IMG/VR virus record: IMGVR_UViG_3300036399_000410
Location: 1-42,693 of that record
Length of the DNA stretch: 42,693 nucleotides
Strand: one strand, 5' to 3'
Origin: a virus
Part shown: piece after piece, positions 32,401 to 42,693 of the stretch
Layout: every line of letters begins with the position of its first letter
Numbering within the stretch: the stretch's first letter is position 1
Program-made: the position numbers and the translations under genes
The notes under the pieces: model-generated
Told to the model about the DNA's origin: nothing
The model's input: only the letters and a program-made list of their open reading frames with translations
Database searches by the model: none

Positions 32401-35400
32401 TTGAACCAGATGTGCCAGAAGTTCCTGATGTACCAGAAGTTCCCGATGTGCCAGCAGTTCCTGCCGAACCTGTACTACCATTACTTCCACTTGTACCAGA
32501 AGTTCCTGATGTGCCACTTGTTCCTGATGTTCCACTACTTCCAGAAGTTCCTGATGTGCCAGAACTTCCCGATGTTCCTGATGTGCCAGAACTTCCCGAT
32601 GTGCCAGAAGTTCCTGATGTACCTCTAGTTCCAGAAGTTCCCGATGTGCCAGATGACCCAGAAGTTCCTGATGTACCGCTTGTACCATCCACTCCACTCG
32701 TACCAGAAGTTCCTGATGTACCACTCGTACCGCTTGTGCCAGAAGTTCCTGATGTACCGCTTGTGCCGCTTGTACCAGAAGTTCCTGATGTGCCAGAAGT
32801 TCCTGAAGAACCTTCACTACCAGAGGTTCCCGATGTTCCACTACTTCCGCTTGTACCAGATGAACCTTCACTACCAGAAGTTCCTGATGTACCAGACGTA
32901 CCAGAACTTCCACTCTCTCCGCTTGTACCAGAAGTTCCTGATGTACCTGATGTGCCATCCGTACCACTTACTCCAGAAGTTCCTGAAGTACCAGAAGAAC
33001 CAACTGCAGCTGCTATATTTCTATATGCTAATTTTTTTGATATAGTATCCCATATTACTACTTGCTCATAAGATGCGGATGGTAAATTTCCTAACAATAC
33101 ACTACCACTAACTCCCAAACTTCCACTAACAGTTAAGTTTGCGTTAATACTACTATCTTTGTTTACCTGTAAGAATGATGCTGTATTTACTCCTTCCGCA
33201 TTTAGAGCGTAAAGAGCGTATGATGCGGTAAATGCTAATGAAGCAGTACCAACCAACATCGAAGAAGTTTGTGAACTAAGTAAATCACCAGTACCAGTAC
33301 CACCAGTACCACCGCCACCTAATATTCTTACTAATACACCATCTGAACCAGACGATATTACATCAACACCAGAACCAGTAAAATGAATTTTTCCTACTTG
33401 TGCTTTTACTAATGAACTCGTTTGGTATATAAATAATTCAGTACCACCACCTACACCTGCGTTTAATGCGTAAGATGCGGTTAATGCGTAAGAAGAACTT
33501 ACTGCACTAAATACAGCCATTGATGATGTTTGTGAATTTCTTACAAAATTTTCTAAATCACCCAATGCTGCCAATGCCCCACTATCAAATCCAACAATAC
33601 TTTCAGCTATACCAGCTCTAATTGCGTATGATGATGATAAAACATTACCAACTACTCTATCACCAGTTATTGTTCCATTGATTAATGAACCACCACTACC
33701 AATTACAACATGCCCACTAGTCAATCCACTAAATACAATTTGAATAGTATCATCATCAATTGATTTTATTGTGCCAGGTAAAATTTGGTCTTCCGAACCA
33801 GTAGCATAAACCTGAACCATTGGGTATCTGATTCCTAAATTATGTACAATAGTTAAATTACTTACATTATTAAATGATACAGTTTCAGTTAATGAAGTTT
33901 CAGGTTGTGGAATAAAATATCCTCTATTCTCATCAAATCTTAAAATATCATACTGCGCCGATGCAGTTGGTCCTACTCCTTGGAAATTATATGTACCTAA
34001 GAATGAACCACTTACTAATGGAGCAAATACTCTATTTGAAGCAGTAATATCAGTTGCAGTTAAATCATTACCAACATAAAGATTACCCCAAATTGATGAA
34101 GATGTATTTACTACAAATCCTTTATCAGGAGAAATTGATGCGGTATATGAACCACTCTTTAATATAAATGTTTCAAATGATAAGTTAGCAATATTGATGT
34201 TAGTTAATCCACTACCATCTCCAATGAAAGCAGAACCAGAAGAAAGTATAACGTTTCCACCAGTAACAAATAATCCACCACTAACACTTAAATTACCAGA
34301 CACAAATGTCCTAGTACCAATTTCCAAACCTTTGTTTGGAGATATTACCGCCTGAACTGAACCTGATATAATTCTATCTAATTTAAGGTCTTGTAATGCG
34401 TTTGCAGGAATGTTAAATAATCCACCACCATCACCTATATAAAGTGCTGCAGTTATTGGTACGTTTACATCTAATTTTTCTGGGTCAATAATAGCAACAC
34501 CAGAACCAGAATTAATTTTAAATAATTCAAGTCCTTCAATTGATTCCGGTGGGATATTAAATAATCCACTACCATCACCATAGTAAACAGATGCGGTAAT
34601 TGAACCACTAATTGCTACTGATGATGTAAATTGAGATTTATATGAACCAGAAGATGGTGCTGTAATTACTTGGAATAGTTCACCACTTGCCACCGATGCA
34701 GTTGCTGAACCACTTGCTATCAATGGTGCGGCTGATGCTTGTACGTTTGTTATAAATCTACCATCACCAAAAAGAAATCCTCTTGCTGTTAAATCATCTG
34801 CTCTTAATGAACCACTAACATCAATTGAACCAGTAAATCTAGAACCAATAGCCGAACCAGTTACAGCAGTTGTTACTATAAATGTATCTCCACTTTGAAC
34901 GGATGCCGTTGCAGAACCACTACCAATGAATGGTGCAGCTGCTGCTTGTACGTTTGTAATATATCTACCATCACCAACAAAGAATTGAGATTGTACGCTA
35001 CCACTAACATCCACACTACCCGTTATACGAGTACCAATTTGATAATCAAGCCCAGAACCAGTTGCTCCAGTAGTTACTATAAATGTATCACCACTTGTTA
35101 CAGAAGCTGTTGCAGAACCACTTGCTATTAATGGAGATGCTGCCGCTTGTACATTTGTTATAAATCTACCATCACCAATAAAAAATCCATCATTTGATAA
35201 TCGTACACTTCCACTTACTGAAATACTTCCACTAAATTGTGAACCACTATCTTGCGATTGAACTCTAAATCCAAAATTAGGAGATACTGATGCAGTTACC
35301 GAACCGGATTTAATTTCCGTTGATACTAATGCATCTTCCGTTAATGCTGAACGAGGAATGTTTCTAAGATATGTTCCATCCGCAAATATAAATGATGATG

Positions 35401-38400
35401 AATTTATAAATAGTCCTCCACTGTTTTCGTTTATAAACAAACTACCACTTACATCAACCGAACCAGTAAATTTAGAAGCGATTTGAGTTTTATATATAAA
35501 ATCTGGGTTACCATCTAATACATTTATAACTCCCGCCATTGATGAATGGAATTCACAATTATAATATAATGTATTTGGTGCACTTCCAGAAACTAAAAAT
35601 CTTATTTGTCCATTATCTTCACCATTATTTGTAACCCAACTATTATAAAAATTACTATTACCAATGCCAGGTGTTTGATTAATCCAAAATGGATGCCCAC
35701 TTGCATTTACATTAAAAACATATTCATAATTTCTATGTAATGTAAGTGTAGGATTTGAACCACTTATTAACCTATTACTTATATTATAATTGCCACTTCC
35801 ATCATTAGTTACAATGAATACATTATCAAATTCCAAAGAAGATGTAAATGGAGTTTTAACTACGAATCCAAAATCAGGTGAAACCGATGCAGTTACAGAA
35901 CCAGATTTAATTTCTGCTGAAACCAATGCATCTTCCGTTAATGCTGCTCTAGGAATATTTCTTAAAAAAGTACCTTGTGCGTATATGAATGATGATGAAT
36001 CAATTCTAATACTTCCACTAAAGTCAGAACCACTTTCAAATGATGCTACTCTAAATCCAAAATTAGGAGATACAGATGCAGTTACACTACCACTAGCAAT
36101 TCTAACAGTATCCCCAGATATTGCAGATTGTGGAATATCAAATAATCCTTTACCGCTACCACTAAACATTGAAGCGGTAATATTTCCATCAACTTTAGTT
36201 TCTCCAATTAATGTTATTTCAGCTGGAACATATAATGCATCTACTACATTGATAGTACCTGCCATTGATGAGTGTAATTGGCAATTATAATATAATGTAT
36301 TTGGTGCACTACCAGAAACTAAAAATGTTATAACACCAACATCATCTCCATTATTAGTTATCCAAGAATCGTATGCATTATTAGTACCAATGCCACTTAC
36401 CGATTTAATCCAAAATGGATGGCCTGATGCATTAACATTAAATACATATTCTACATTTCTAACTAAAGTTAAAGTTGGGTTTGAACCACTTACTAATCCG
36501 TTACTAATATTATATAAACCAGAACCATCATTAGTTACCGTAAATACAGTATCTATATCATAGTGTGGTATTTCTCTTGCCGATGATGATACAATAAAAC
36601 TTCCACTAATTGTAGAGAATGTATTTACTCTAAGACCATAATCTGGCGAAATCGATGCCGTTGCCGAACCACTTGCAATTCTATTAATTTTAAATGATAA
36701 TGCTGATTCAGGAATATCACTTAATCCACCACCACTACCACTAAAGAACGAGCCACTTTCAACTCTAATATATCCACCACTTACAAATAAACTACCACTA
36801 AATTGTGAACCGCTTTCAATTGATGTTACTTTAAATCCTTCATCAGGACTTACCGAAGCAGTTACACTACCACTTTTAATTTCAACACTTAATAAAGCGT
36901 CTTGTGTTAATGCAGAACGAGGTATGTTTCTAAGATATGTACCTTCAGAAAATATAAATGAAGATGAATCAATTAAAACACTACCACTAAATGATGAACC
37001 ACTTTCAAATGATTCAACTATAAATCCAAAATTAGGAGATACAGATGCAGTTACACTACCACTAGCAATTCTTTTTAATTCTTCAGATAATGCTGAGAAT
37101 GGAATATCCGTTAAACCAGCACCACTACCACTAAATACCGATGCTGATACCGACCCAGAGAAATTGGATACTGATGCAAATACTTCAAATCCTCTATCAG
37201 GAGAAACTGATGCAGTTACACTACCACTAAATATTTTTGAAAGGTCTAAATCTGCTAATGCCGATAATGGTATATCATATAATCTTGCACCACTACCAGA
37301 ATATGAACCAGAGTATAATTCTATACCACTGCCACTTACAAAAATAGAACCTGTAAACTGAGAACCGCTTTCTATTGATTCAACTTTAAATCCAAATTGA
37401 GGAGAAACAGATGCTGTTACGCTACCACTTTTAATTTCAGTACTTAATAAAGCATCTGGCGTTAAAGCTGCTCTTGGTATATTAAATAAGTTTGCACCAC
37501 TACCAGAATAAGTTGAACCAGAAGTAATTGAAACATTTCCATTTACAAGCACACTACCACTTATACTCACACTACCACTAAAGGCAGAACCCCTTTCAAC
37601 TGATGTTACAATAAATCCAGTAATATTATCAACTGATGCAGTAACAGAACCAGAAACTATTTTTGATGATAATTGAGGAGGTACTGATATATTAGTTAAT
37701 TTACTACCATCACCTTCAAAAAATGCAGCTAATACAGAACCAGTAACATATACTGAACCACTTATATCAATAGAACCTGTAAATTGTGAACCACTTTCCA
37801 ATGATTCAACTCTAAAGCCATCATCAGGATTTACTGATGCCGTTATACTTCCACTTGCTATTCTGAATGAATCTCCAGTAAAAGCAGAACGAGGTATATT
37901 AAACAATCCAGCACCATCACCTTGTATAAATGATGCTGAGAATGAACCAGTAAATTCTCTTGCTTTTACAACATCTCTTACAAATAAACTTCCAGTAATA
38001 ACTTCATCGCCATATATAAGAACACCACTATTTCTTTCAACTAATTGGTCTACTATATTAATAGTACCATACATAGCAGGTCCGTTCTGAGAATTATAAT
38101 ATAATGTATTTGGTGCGTTTGAAGGTACTGCAAATGTTATAGTACCATTATCTACTCCGTTATTAGTTACACCATCACTATAAGCTCCACCAGTCCCAGT
38201 ACTAATTTCAGTTTTAATCCAAAATGGTTGAGTTGGTGCCGTTATATTGAATGTATATTCTATACCCCTTACTAAAGATATTGTAGGATTTTGTCTTGTA
38301 GTATCACCATCAAATTGATATGCCGCGTTTGAATCATTTACTACACTAAATACTGTTTTTAAAGATTCAGTTGCGTAATATTTTGCAGATGCTGATATTA

Positions 38401-39877
38401 TCATACTACCACTAAAGGTAGAGAACGTATTTACTATAAGTCCATTATTAGGAGAAATTGATGCTGTTGCAGAACCACTACTAATTTTTGTTAAATCTAA
38501 ATCTTTTAATGCCTTTACAGGAATATCAAATAATCGTTCACCACTACCAGAAAAAGATGAACCAGAAGTTATTTCTATACCTCTAGCCCCACTTACAAAA
38601 AGTGAACCTGTGAATTGAGAACCTGTTTGTTCCGATATTACTCTAAATCCAAAATCAGGAGAAGTTGATGCAGTTACACTACCACTTGCTATTAATGTTG
38701 CTACTAACGCATCAGGAGTTAAGGCAGAACGAGGTATATTAAATAATTTTTCACCACTACCACTATAATATGCACCAACTGCTAATTCAACATTGCCACT
38801 TACAAATAAACTACCAGTAAATTGAGAACCAAATTCAGCAGATTTTACTACAAGTCCAATATTTGGTGCAACGGAAGCAGTTACACTACCACTTGCTATT
38901 AATGTTGCATCTTCCGATAAAGCTGATTGTGGGATATCAAATAATCCTCTACCAGAACCAGAATACATTGATGCGGTTATTGTTGTATTAACTACCAATC
39001 CTAAGTTTGGTGAAATTGATGCAGTTGCAGAACCACTAGCAATTCTAGTTGATACCAATGAATCAATATTTAGTGCTGAGAATGGGATATTAAATAATCC
39101 CTCACCACTACCACTAAAGAATCCACTTCCAGATGGTATTGTTATATTTCCACTTACAAAAAGAGAACCAGTAAATGTAGAACCACTTACTGTTGATGTT
39201 ACTAAAAAACCTTCATTTGGTGATACCGATGCGGTTACCGAACCTGTTACTAATCTTGTTGCTTGAGGTAAATTAAATATATCTCTACCATCCCCAAAGA
39301 AAGAACCGGTAAATGAACTACTTATTGATTGTGATGCAGTTATGTCATTTACAATAATAGATGAACTAACTAATACAGAACCAGTAAATTGTTGTCTATC
39401 ATCATAATTATCACCAAAAACATTTGAGCCTGATGAATAAATTATAGAAGATGAAATATAATTTACAATTATACTTTCAGCATAGATTGTATCATCAACA
39501 TAAAGGTCACCTTGAATTCTAGTGTTTGTATTTACAACTAAATTTCCTTCTACAAAAGATGCAGTTGCTGAACCACTAGCTATTTTAGTAGCAGCTGGTA
39601 AATTAAATAATCCTTCACCATCGCCAATAAATGAACCAGTAAATGAACCTGTAAATTGTCCAGTTACTCTATCTAAATCTAAACTTCTTACAAATCCTCT
39701 ATTACCCTGGTCATCCGAAACTACAATAGCTGGATTTGTTAATAGTGAAGCAGAAAAGTTAGGAACACCTAAATTCGGCTCTGCTTGGGATAAATCCAAG
39801 AATTGATACCTGTCAGATGTTACATTTTTCGGGCTTACAACCCTTACCCTGCCCGTTAATAGATTACTTATTGCCAT
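29402..39877 (-). CDS. Giant tail fibre, 3491 aa, with fibre modules, cupredoxin-like domains and Gly-X-Y stalk
   Basis: Residues 1-~2290 are a chain of beta modules. [12 protein letters not shown]-type motif occurs 22 times by eye, alternating with FTGSLFVSG and [11 protein letters not shown] motifs. Three plastocyanin-like domains interrupt the chain at ~507-610, ~1107-1213 and ~1349-1456. Residues ~2292-3331 are Gly-Thr-Ser/Gly-Ser-Ser triplets with 12 [11 protein letters not shown]-type interruptions. The C-terminal ~160 residues end in a beta domain ([25 protein letters not shown], then [16 protein letters not shown]) that I recognise as a common fibre C-terminal domain. No S74 domain is present. 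It is probably the long fibre or an adhesin extending from the tail. Two late-promoter motifs precede it, and the PKD/LRR protein and chaperone genes follow. Confidence 0.92.
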   Translation of the reverse strand: MAISNLLTGRVRVVSPKNVTSDRYQFLDLSQAEPNLGVPNFSASLLTNPAIVVSDDQGNRGFVRSLDLDRVTGQFTGSFTGSFIGDGEGLFNLPAATKIASGSATASFVEGNLVVNTNTRIQGDLYVDDTIYAESIIVNYISSSIIYSSGSNVFGDNYDDRQQFTGSVLVSSSIIVNDITASQSISSSFTGSFFGDGRDIFNLPQATRLVTGSVTASVSPNEGFLVTSTVSGSTFTGSLFVSGNITIPSGSGFFSGSGEGLFNIPFSALNIDSLVSTRIASGSATASISPNLGLVVNTTITASMYSGSGRGLFDIPQSALSEDATLIASGSVTASVAPNIGLVVKSAEFGSQFTGSLFVSGNVELAVGAYYSGSGEKLFNIPRSALTPDALVATLIASGSVTASTSPDFGFRVISEQTGSQFTGSLFVSGARGIEITSGSSFSGSGERLFDIPVKALKDLDLTKISSGSATASISPNNGLIVNTFSTFSGSMIISASAKYYATESLKTVFSVVNDSNAAYQFDGDTTRQNPTISLVRGIEYTFNITAPTQPFWIKTEISTGTGGAYSDGVTNNGVDNGTITFAVPSNAPNTLYYNSQNGPAMYGTINIVDQLVERNSGVLIYGDEVITGSLFVRDVVKAREFTGSFSASFIQGDGAGLFNIPRSAFTGDSFRIASGSITASVNPDDGFRVESLESGSQFTGSIDISGSVYVTGSVLAAFFEGDGSKLTNISVPPQLSSKIVSGSVTASVDNITGFIVTSVERGSAFSGSVSISGSVLVNGNVSITSGSTYSGSGANLFNIPRAALTPDALLSTEIKSGSVTASVSPQFGFKVESIESGSQFTGSIFVSGSGIELYSGSYSGSGARLYDIPLSALADLDLSKIFSGSVTASVSPDRGFEVFASVSNFSGSVSASVFSGSGAGLTDIPFSALSEELKRIASGSVTASVSPNFGFIVESFESGSSFSGSVLIDSSSFIFSEGTYLRNIPRSALTQDALLSVEIKSGSVTASVSPDEGFKVTSIESGSQFSGSLFVSGGYIRVESGSFFSGSGGGLSDIPESALSFKINRIASGSATASISPDYGLRVNTFSTISGSFIVSSSAREIPHYDIDTVFTVTNDGSGLYNISNGLVSGSNPTLTLVRNVEYVFNVNASGHPFWIKSVSGIGTNNAYDSWITNNGDDVGVITFLVSGSAPNTLYYNCQLHSSMAGTINVVDALYVPAEITLIGETKVDGNITASMFSGSGKGLFDIPQSAISGDTVRIASGSVTASVSPNFGFRVASFESGSDFSGSIRIDSSSFIYAQGTFLRNIPRAALTEDALVSAEIKSGSVTASVSPDFGFVVKTPFTSSLEFDNVFIVTNDGSGNYNISNRLISGSNPTLTLHRNYEYVFNVNASGHPFWINQTPGIGNSNFYNSWVTNNGEDNGQIRFLVSGSAPNTLYYNCEFHSSMAGVINVLDGNPDFIYKTQIASKFTGSVDVSGSLFINENSGGLFINSSSFIFADGTYLRNIPRSALTEDALVSTEIKSGSVTASVSPNFGFRVQSQDSGSQFSGSISVSGSVRLSNDGFFIGDGRFITNVQAAASPLIASGSATASVTSGDTFIVTTGATGSGLDYQIGTRITGSVDVSGSVQSQFFVGDGRYITNVQAAAAPFIGSGSATASVQSGDTFIVTTAVTGSAIGSRFTGSIDVSGSLRADDLTARGFLFGDGRFITNVQASAAPLIASGSATASVASGELFQVITAPSSGSYKSQFTSSVAISGSITASVYYGDGSGLFNIPPESIEGLELFKINSGSGVAIIDPEKLDVNVPITAALYIGDGGGLFNIPANALQDLKLDRIISGSVQAVISPNKGLEIGTRTFVSGNLSVSGGLFVTGGNVILSSGSAFIGDGSGLTNINIANLSFETFILKSGSYTASISPDKGFVVNTSSSIWGNLYVGNDLTATDITASNRVFAPLVSGSFLGTYNFQGVGPTASAQYDILRFDENRGYFIPQPETSLTETVSFNNVSNLTIVHNLGIRYPMVQVYATGSEDQILPGTIKSIDDDTIQIVFSGLTSGHVVIGSGGSLINGTITGDRVVGNVLSSSYAIRAGIAESIVGFDSGALAALGDLENFVRNSQTSSMAVFSAVSSSYALTASYALNAGVGGGTELFIYQTSSLVKAQVGKIHFTGSGVDVISSGSDGVLVRILGGGGTGGTGTGDLLSSQTSSMLVGTASLAFTASYALYALNAEGVNTASFLQVNKDSSINANLTVSGSLGVSGSVLLGNLPSASYEQVVIWDTISKKLAYRNIAAAVGSSGTSGTSGVSGTDGTSGTSGTSGTSGESGSSGTSGTSGTSGSEGSSGTSGSSGTSGTSGSEGSSGTSGTSGTSGTSGTSGTSGTSGTSGTSGTSGTSGTSGVDGTSGTSGTSGSSGTSGTSGTRGTSGTSGTSGSSGTSGTSGSSGTSGTSGSSGTSGTSGTSGTSGTSGSNGSTGSAGTAGTSGTSGTSGTSGTSGSNGSSGTSGTSGTSGSSGTAGTSGTAGESGSAGTSGTSGTSGSSGTSGTSGSTGSSGTSGTSGSDGEAGSSGTSGSSGTSGTSGSTGSSGTSGSSGTSGTSGTSGSDGTSGSSGTSGTSGTSGTSGTSGTSGSEGSSGTSGTSGTSGSSGTSGTSGTSGTSGTSGTEGTSGSSGTSGSSGTSGTSGTNGSEGTSGTSGTSGTSGTSGLDGTSGTSGTSGTSGISGSDGTSGTSGTSGTSGSDGTSGTSGTSGTNGSAGTSGTNGSEGTSGTSGIDGTSGTSGSDGTSGTSGSNGTSGTSGTSGTNGSEGTSGTSGTSGSDGTSGTSGSDGTSGTSGVSGTSGTSGTSGLDGTYFGSSGTSGESGSSGTSGTSGVNGSDGTSGIDGTSGTSGQDGTFFGSSGTSGASGSSGTSGTSGTSGINGSDGTSGTSGTSGLDGTFFGSSGTSGASGSSGTSGENGTNGTSGISGTDGTSGTSGLDGTFFGSSGTSGESGTSGTSGTSGTSGTSGTSGTSGQDGTFFGSSGTSGTSGTSGENGTSGTSGISGTDGTSGTSGLDGTMFGSSGTSGISGTSGTSGESGTSGTSGTSGTSGLDGTFFGSSGTSGTSGTSGTSGENGTNGTSGTSGTSGTSGFDGTFFGSSGTSGTSGTSGTSGVSGSSGTSGTSGTSGFDGTFFGSSGTSGTSGTSGTSGVSGSSGTSGTSGTSGLDGTLFGSSGTSGTSGTSGTSGISGSNGTSGTSGTSGFDGTFFGSSGTSGTSGSAGTSGLTSTSGTSGTSGTSGLDGTFFGSSGTSGANGSTGAAGSSGTSGTNAPGFTSGTSGISGSSGTSAVGFSSGTSGTSGLQITGTTNNAVLTYIDSPIGVQAEPNLTFDGTTISLTGNIGASGYISSTNYIASTTFRETYSDLSTGGSVTLDLSTANNFRRQFNGTSTITFTNPPASNAFGFTLVVVNAGAYSITWPASIDWAGGSAPILTSSGVDVLVFYTFNGGTTYYGFVAGKNLS
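29884..33002 (-). repeat. Gly-X-Y (GTS/GSS) stalk of the 3491-residue fibre, ~1040 residues
   Basis: Glycine occurs at nearly every third residue over ~3.1 kb, with no proline. Twelve [14 protein letters not shown]-type units occur only in the C-terminal part of the stalk (30044-31360). Each adds one residue between two glycines and so shifts the triplet register. The opposite strand reads as a long Val-Pro frame and is not a gene. Confidence 0.93.
35512..35832 (-). other. Cupredoxin-like domain 3 in the large fibre
   Basis: The motifs [37 protein letters not shown] and [15 protein letters not shown] are seen. His of GHPF, Cys and His of NCEFH and Met of SSM match type-I copper ligands in order, although the Cys-His-Met spacing is one to two residues shorter than in plastocyanin. 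Confidence 0.7.
36239..36559 (-). other. Cupredoxin-like domain 2 in the large fibre
   Basis: This is a close copy of domain 3: [37 protein letters not shown] and [15 protein letters not shown]. All four presumed ligands (His, Cys, His, Met) are kept. Confidence 0.72.
38050..38359 (-). other. Degenerate cupredoxin-like domain 1 in the large fibre
   Basis: The fold motifs remain ([42 protein letters not shown]), but the presumed ligands are changed: the GHPFWI His is Gln (TQPFWI), Cys is Ser and the second His is Gly. Met is retained. This copy should not bind type-I copper. Confidence 0.7.
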
Positions 39878-39897
39878 GCGTTACATTCCAGCTTTGT

Positions 39898-39926
39898 TAT
39901 AAATATAGAGAATCCCTTATAAATAT
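39898..39926 (-). promoter_or_regulatory. Two tandem ATATTTATA motifs before the large fibre gene
   Basis: The cores are at 39906-39898 (20 nt before the ATG at 39877) and 39926-39918. A 7-bp AT-rich hairpin (39922-39940), possibly a weak terminator of the 305-residue gene, overlaps the outer copy. This is the only late unit with two copies. Confidence 0.68.
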
Positions 39927-39944
39927 CAATCAATGATATTATTG

Positions 39945-40862
39945 TTATTCATTTGCACTTTCTAACAAGGAAAGAACCACAGTTAATTCGGTTGAACCAG
40001 AAACAATAAATCCATAAGTTTCTTCTAATACTAATTTACCAGAAACCACCGGTGAAAGTGAATCTGCTGGCGGAATTGTTACATTTGTTACTAATCTTAC
40101 CGCCTCTTGCTCAACAAATACAGGAGATTCAATTGTAGCTTTGATAACATCTACCAAAGAATTCACCACATATATAGATGCTGATATACCTGCTGTTGTA
40201 CCATTTACAAATCCATCTAACACAGATTGAGTAACTCCACTTTGAAATAATAATGGTGAAAGTGCAGAACCGGTTACAGATTCGTTTTTTATAATTTGAT
40301 TTGATAATACTTTTAAGTAATCTAAAGCAAATATAGATGCAGAATATTCAGTAGTATCAATAAGCGATACTCCATTTTTATCAAAGTATGCTTTTGCTGC
40401 TTTATTTGTTCTGATTGTTGTATTATTAGCTATATCATATTTTATTGCATCTACATCATCTAAAGTGTTTTGTTCAAAATAAGATGATATAAAAGTAAAT
40501 GGAGTTTCCGATAAACTATTTTGATTATTAGTATATGCTGCTATTTCTTTTCTTAAAAATTGTCTATTTGAGTTTAATAGTAAAGATGCGCTAGCAAAAC
40601 TACCACTAAAATTTAATAAAGATACAGAAGAACTTATAAATGAACTACCACTATATACATTTCCAAATTCAGGTACAGGTATTTCTTTATTTGATGTTAC
40701 AAATATAGTTACAGGTTGTGTTACCAAACTATTATTTGTAATTTGACAAGATAACACAATTGATGATACACCTGCGGGAGTTGCATATATTTCATCTTGC
40801 TCACCAGTCAGTCCTGTTACTACTGACTGGAATCGATTTAACGGTACAAAAACTTCTGCCAT
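39945..40862 (-). CDS. Virion structural protein, 305 aa, beta-sandwich with insertion
   Basis: The N-terminal ~65 residues (FQSVVTGLTGEQDEIYATPA, then VLSCQITNNSLVTQPVTIFV) and the C-terminal ~45 (LSPVVSGKLVLEETYGFIVS, TELTVVLSLLES) align by eye with the two halves of the 110-residue protein. Between them lies a ~190-residue insertion. It contains SASLLLNSNRQFLRKEIAAY and an Asp/Asn-rich helix, which resembles a diverged copy of the repeated domain of the upstream protein. It is therefore probably a fusion of two fibre-associated modules. It starts 25 nt after the stop of the upstream gene, with the A-rich leader AATAAAAAGAA, and lies before a separate promoter for the large fibre. A tail-tip or fibre-attachment role is inferred; no enzyme motif was seen. 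Confidence 0.82.
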   Translation of the reverse strand: MAEVFVPLNRFQSVVTGLTGEQDEIYATPAGVSSIVLSCQITNNSLVTQPVTIFVTSNKEIPVPEFGNVYSGSSFISSSVSLLNFSGSFASASLLLNSNRQFLRKEIAAYTNNQNSLSETPFTFISSYFEQNTLDDVDAIKYDIANNTTIRTNKAAKAYFDKNGVSLIDTTEYSASIFALDYLKVLSNQIIKNESVTGSALSPLLFQSGVTQSVLDGFVNGTTAGISASIYVVNSLVDVIKATIESPVFVEQEAVRLVTNVTIPPADSLSPVVSGKLVLEETYGFIVSGSTELTVVLSLLESANE

Positions 40863-40887
40863 TTCTTTTTATTTTTTATTTTCTTTT

Positions 40888-42693
40888 TTATATTTGTAGT
40901 GCCAATGAGAACGGAGTTACTAATGAGAATAGAGATTTACTAAATGTTCTACCCACAAGAGTACCAGTTGCCTGATTAATACTCAATCCAGTACCAATTC
41001 TAAAGTCACCATCCTGATTACCTGATGTGAAGAAGATTCTACCTCCACCCAATTCGGTAATTTCGTATATTGGATTTGCAACACCACTACCACCCTGATT
41101 CGGAGGAAGTGCTTTAAATGTTACCCCACTACCATTATAAGAGTAGTCAATACCAGTTGCCACAATCAATGAACCAAATGATTCTAATGGTGCCCCAGCT
41201 GCTATAAACTCTGCTCTCGTTCTTAAATATCTATTCGTTTCCAAAGTTTCCAATAATTGGTCTCTAGTCACAGCTATTGCACTTCCATATTGACCATCAT
41301 AGTACGAAGATGCTGCTCTAATTCCTCTCTCATTTCCACCATATAATAAATCAGTTACAGCCGCATCTACAATAAATCCAGTATCACGAGAACAACTTGC
41401 CTCATTATATACTAAATATGGGAATGCTCCATTTGTATATCCAATTGCTCTTTGTTTCAATTCATCTTTACCAGCTTTCAATCTTTCAGCTGCTTGTCTT
41501 CTCTTAGTTGATGGTGCTAAGTATGTTAATAAAGTGTTTGCTACAATTTTTTCAGATATTCCTCTTGCGAAGTTTATACCATCTATCGTTTGTTTCTTTT
41601 GTCCATTATTATCACTATAACTATCCACAATTGCTACTGATGGGAATTTGTAGTAGTATGAACCTGCTTCAATACTTCTTTCATTGCCACCATAAACCAA
41701 ATCAGTTCTAATTGCATCTATGATAAATCCTAAATCTCTACTACAACTTATTTCATTATATTTTAAATTACTCCAAGATGCTGATAAGAACGTTATAGTT
41801 TCTTTTTGTATTAATTCTTTATTATCTGTCAACAATTTTGCCGTTGTTAATAAAGATGCCGATGGTACTAAATATGTTGGGTTAGTAATTACCTTTTTAG
41901 ATAATCTTCCAGCATATCTGATACCAGTAAGAGTTGGGTCTAACTGATTTTGAGTAGATGGTACGCCTTTATTAATTGCGTTAGAAGGATATAAGTAATA
42001 ATATTGTCCAGCTATCACACTTCTTTCTTGTCCACCATATAATACATCCGTAGCTGCCGCATCTATTAGATATCCAACATCTCTTTTACAAGTTGTTTCG
42101 TTATAATATACACCACTCCAAGAAGAACTTACATAAGCGATAGTTTCCTCTGCTACAAATGATTTGTTCTTTCTTAATAAATCAAATGATGCTGATGCCT
42201 CTACTGATGCCGTTACGAATAGTATGTTTTGTGCAATCTTTTGTGCTATTCTACTTGCGTAGTTTATACCATCAATTGTTTGTCCTAATTGTCCAACACC
42301 ATCACCATCTCCTTCAATAATTGCCTTAGATGGATATTTGTAATAGAACTCTCCGCTGAATACACCTCTTTCATTTCCACCATATAATAAATCGGTAGTA
42401 ACACCATCTAATATATAACCAACATCTCTCTTACACTTATCTTTATCGTACTCAAATGTACTCCAACTAGCAGTTAAGTAAGCTAGTGTTTCATTTTGTA
42501 TAAACTCTCTATTTTTTCTCAACAAATTAACCGATGCTGATACTATTTGAGATGCTGTCACAAATATTAATGATGCCGCAACATTTTTAGAAAGTTGTCC
42601 TGCGTAATTAACACCTGCTAATGTTGGTTGTAATTGTGAACCTTGCGCTTGTGATGGATATAAGTAATAGAACACCCCAGCGTTTGTACTTCT
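40888..42693 (-). CDS. Tail/fibre-associated repeat protein (partial, N-terminus outside window)
   Basis: The frame is open to the right edge for 601 codons; the first bases read RSTNAGVFYYLYPS in frame, so the true start is outside. Four ~115-residue tandem repeats are seen, each with YYYxYPSxAI, a DGINYA helix, LLRKNKSFVAEETIAY, a YNETTCKRDVGYLIDA segment and DLLYGGNER. Two Cys/Arg-Asp positions recur in every copy. The C-terminal ~150 residues end RIFFTSGNQDGDFRIGTGLS and INQATGTLVG, a motif common near the end of tail and fibre proteins of T4-like marine phages. It is an early gene of the distal-tail operon. The domain does not match an enzyme I know; a repeated structural domain on the tail or fibre shaft is the likely role. 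Confidence 0.82.
   Translation of the reverse strand, partial: RSTNAGVFYYLYPSQAQGSQLQPTLAGVNYAGQLSKNVAASLIFVTASQIVSASVNLLRKNREFIQNETLAYLTASWSTFEYDKDKCKRDVGYILDGVTTDLLYGGNERGVFSGEFYYKYPSKAIIEGDGDGVGQLGQTIDGINYASRIAQKIAQNILFVTASVEASASFDLLRKNKSFVAEETIAYVSSSWSGVYYNETTCKRDVGYLIDAAATDVLYGGQERSVIAGQYYYLYPSNAINKGVPSTQNQLDPTLTGIRYAGRLSKKVITNPTYLVPSASLLTTAKLLTDNKELIQKETITFLSASWSNLKYNEISCSRDLGFIIDAIRTDLVYGGNERSIEAGSYYYKFPSVAIVDSYSDNNGQKKQTIDGINFARGISEKIVANTLLTYLAPSTKRRQAAERLKAGKDELKQRAIGYTNGAFPYLVYNEASCSRDTGFIVDAAVTDLLYGGNERGIRAASSYYDGQYGSAIAVTRDQLLETLETNRYLRTRAEFIAAGAPLESFGSLIVATGIDYSYNGSGVTFKALPPNQGGSGVANPIYEITELGGGRIFFTSGNQDGDFRIGTGLSINQATGTLVGRTFSKSLFSLVTPFSLALQI
41310..42693 (-). repeat. Four ~115-residue tandem repeats in the right-edge protein
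   Basis: Each copy carries a YPS motif, a LL-KN-(E/S)F helix, a Cys-(K/S)-RD(V/L/T)G segment and a (D/T)DL-YGG(N/Q)ER motif. Three boundary regions are strongly alike (ERGVFSGE, ERSVIAGQ, ERSIEAGS). The first copy is cut by the window edge. Confidence 0.85.

Noticed and set aside
25164-33002. The 18-nt repeat arrays viewed as CRISPR or satellite DNA
   Set aside because: The repeats keep one long reading frame with Gly at every third codon and no constant repeat/spacer structure, so they are coding repeats.
30231-33071. A 946-codon plus-strand open frame of Val-Pro repeats
   Set aside because: Same cause as above, opposite the Gly-X-Y stalk of the large fibre. The length comes from the repeat, not from selection for a protein.
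39922-39940. 7-bp AT-rich hairpin after the 305-residue gene as a separate terminator
   Set aside because: The stem has only one G-C pair, has no proper T run, and overlaps a promoter-like motif. It is noted only with that promoter entry.

Overview
This window is a continuous, almost fully coding, AT-rich stretch of the genome of a contractile-tailed (T4-like, myovirus-type) bacteriophage. Every convincing gene lies on the minus strand, so transcription runs from high to low coordinates. The host is most likely a member of the Bacteroidota. The two non-late promoters match the Bacteroidota -33 TTTG / -7 TAnnTTTG consensus, start codons follow A-rich leaders instead of Shine-Dalgarno sequences, and one gene carries a Bacteroidota-style signal peptide. 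No integrase, insertion sequence, CRISPR array or tRNA was seen.

Layout in transcription order. (1) 42693-27362 encodes distal tail and fibre proteins: a partial protein made of tandem ~115-residue repeats, a 305-residue beta-sandwich protein, a 3491-residue fibre, a 301-residue PKD/leucine-rich-repeat-like protein, a tail-fibre assembly chaperone, and two small structural proteins. (2) 27350-19704 encodes a second, 2548-residue fibre ending in an S74 self-cleaving chaperone domain. (3) 19649-6460 is the tail module: a small conserved protein, tail sheath, tail tube, gp26-like protein with an overlapping downstream frame (probable frameshifted tail assembly chaperone pair), a 70-residue protein, tape measure, gp48/54-like protein, gp53-like LysM protein, baseplate hub, and a 122-residue protein. 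(4) 6426-6041 is a phage-encoded tmRNA with its own promoter and terminator. (5) 5985-1 encodes a reduced family-A DNA polymerase, a secreted NucA-like endonuclease, and a very large partial protein joining acidic low-complexity sequence, a possible EreA/ChaN-like domain and a ParB-like DGHHRWAA domain.

Regulation falls into two classes. An ATATTTATA motif lies 20-26 nt before the start codon of seven structural or late transcription units, and 58 nt before the sheath gene. Several copies directly follow hairpin terminators, so it is probably the phage late promoter. By contrast, the tmRNA and polymerase genes have host-type promoters, each with exactly 20 nt between the two boxes. The polymerase promoter is built into the terminator of the tmRNA.

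The most unusual points are: the phage tmRNA; two giant fibres with about 500 and 1040 residues of proline-free Gly-X-Y repeats, one with 12 regularly formed register breaks; three plastocyanin-like domains in the larger fibre, one of which has lost its presumed copper ligands; and a T7 slippery run joining gp26 to the next frame. All family assignments come from reading motifs by eye; no database search was possible.
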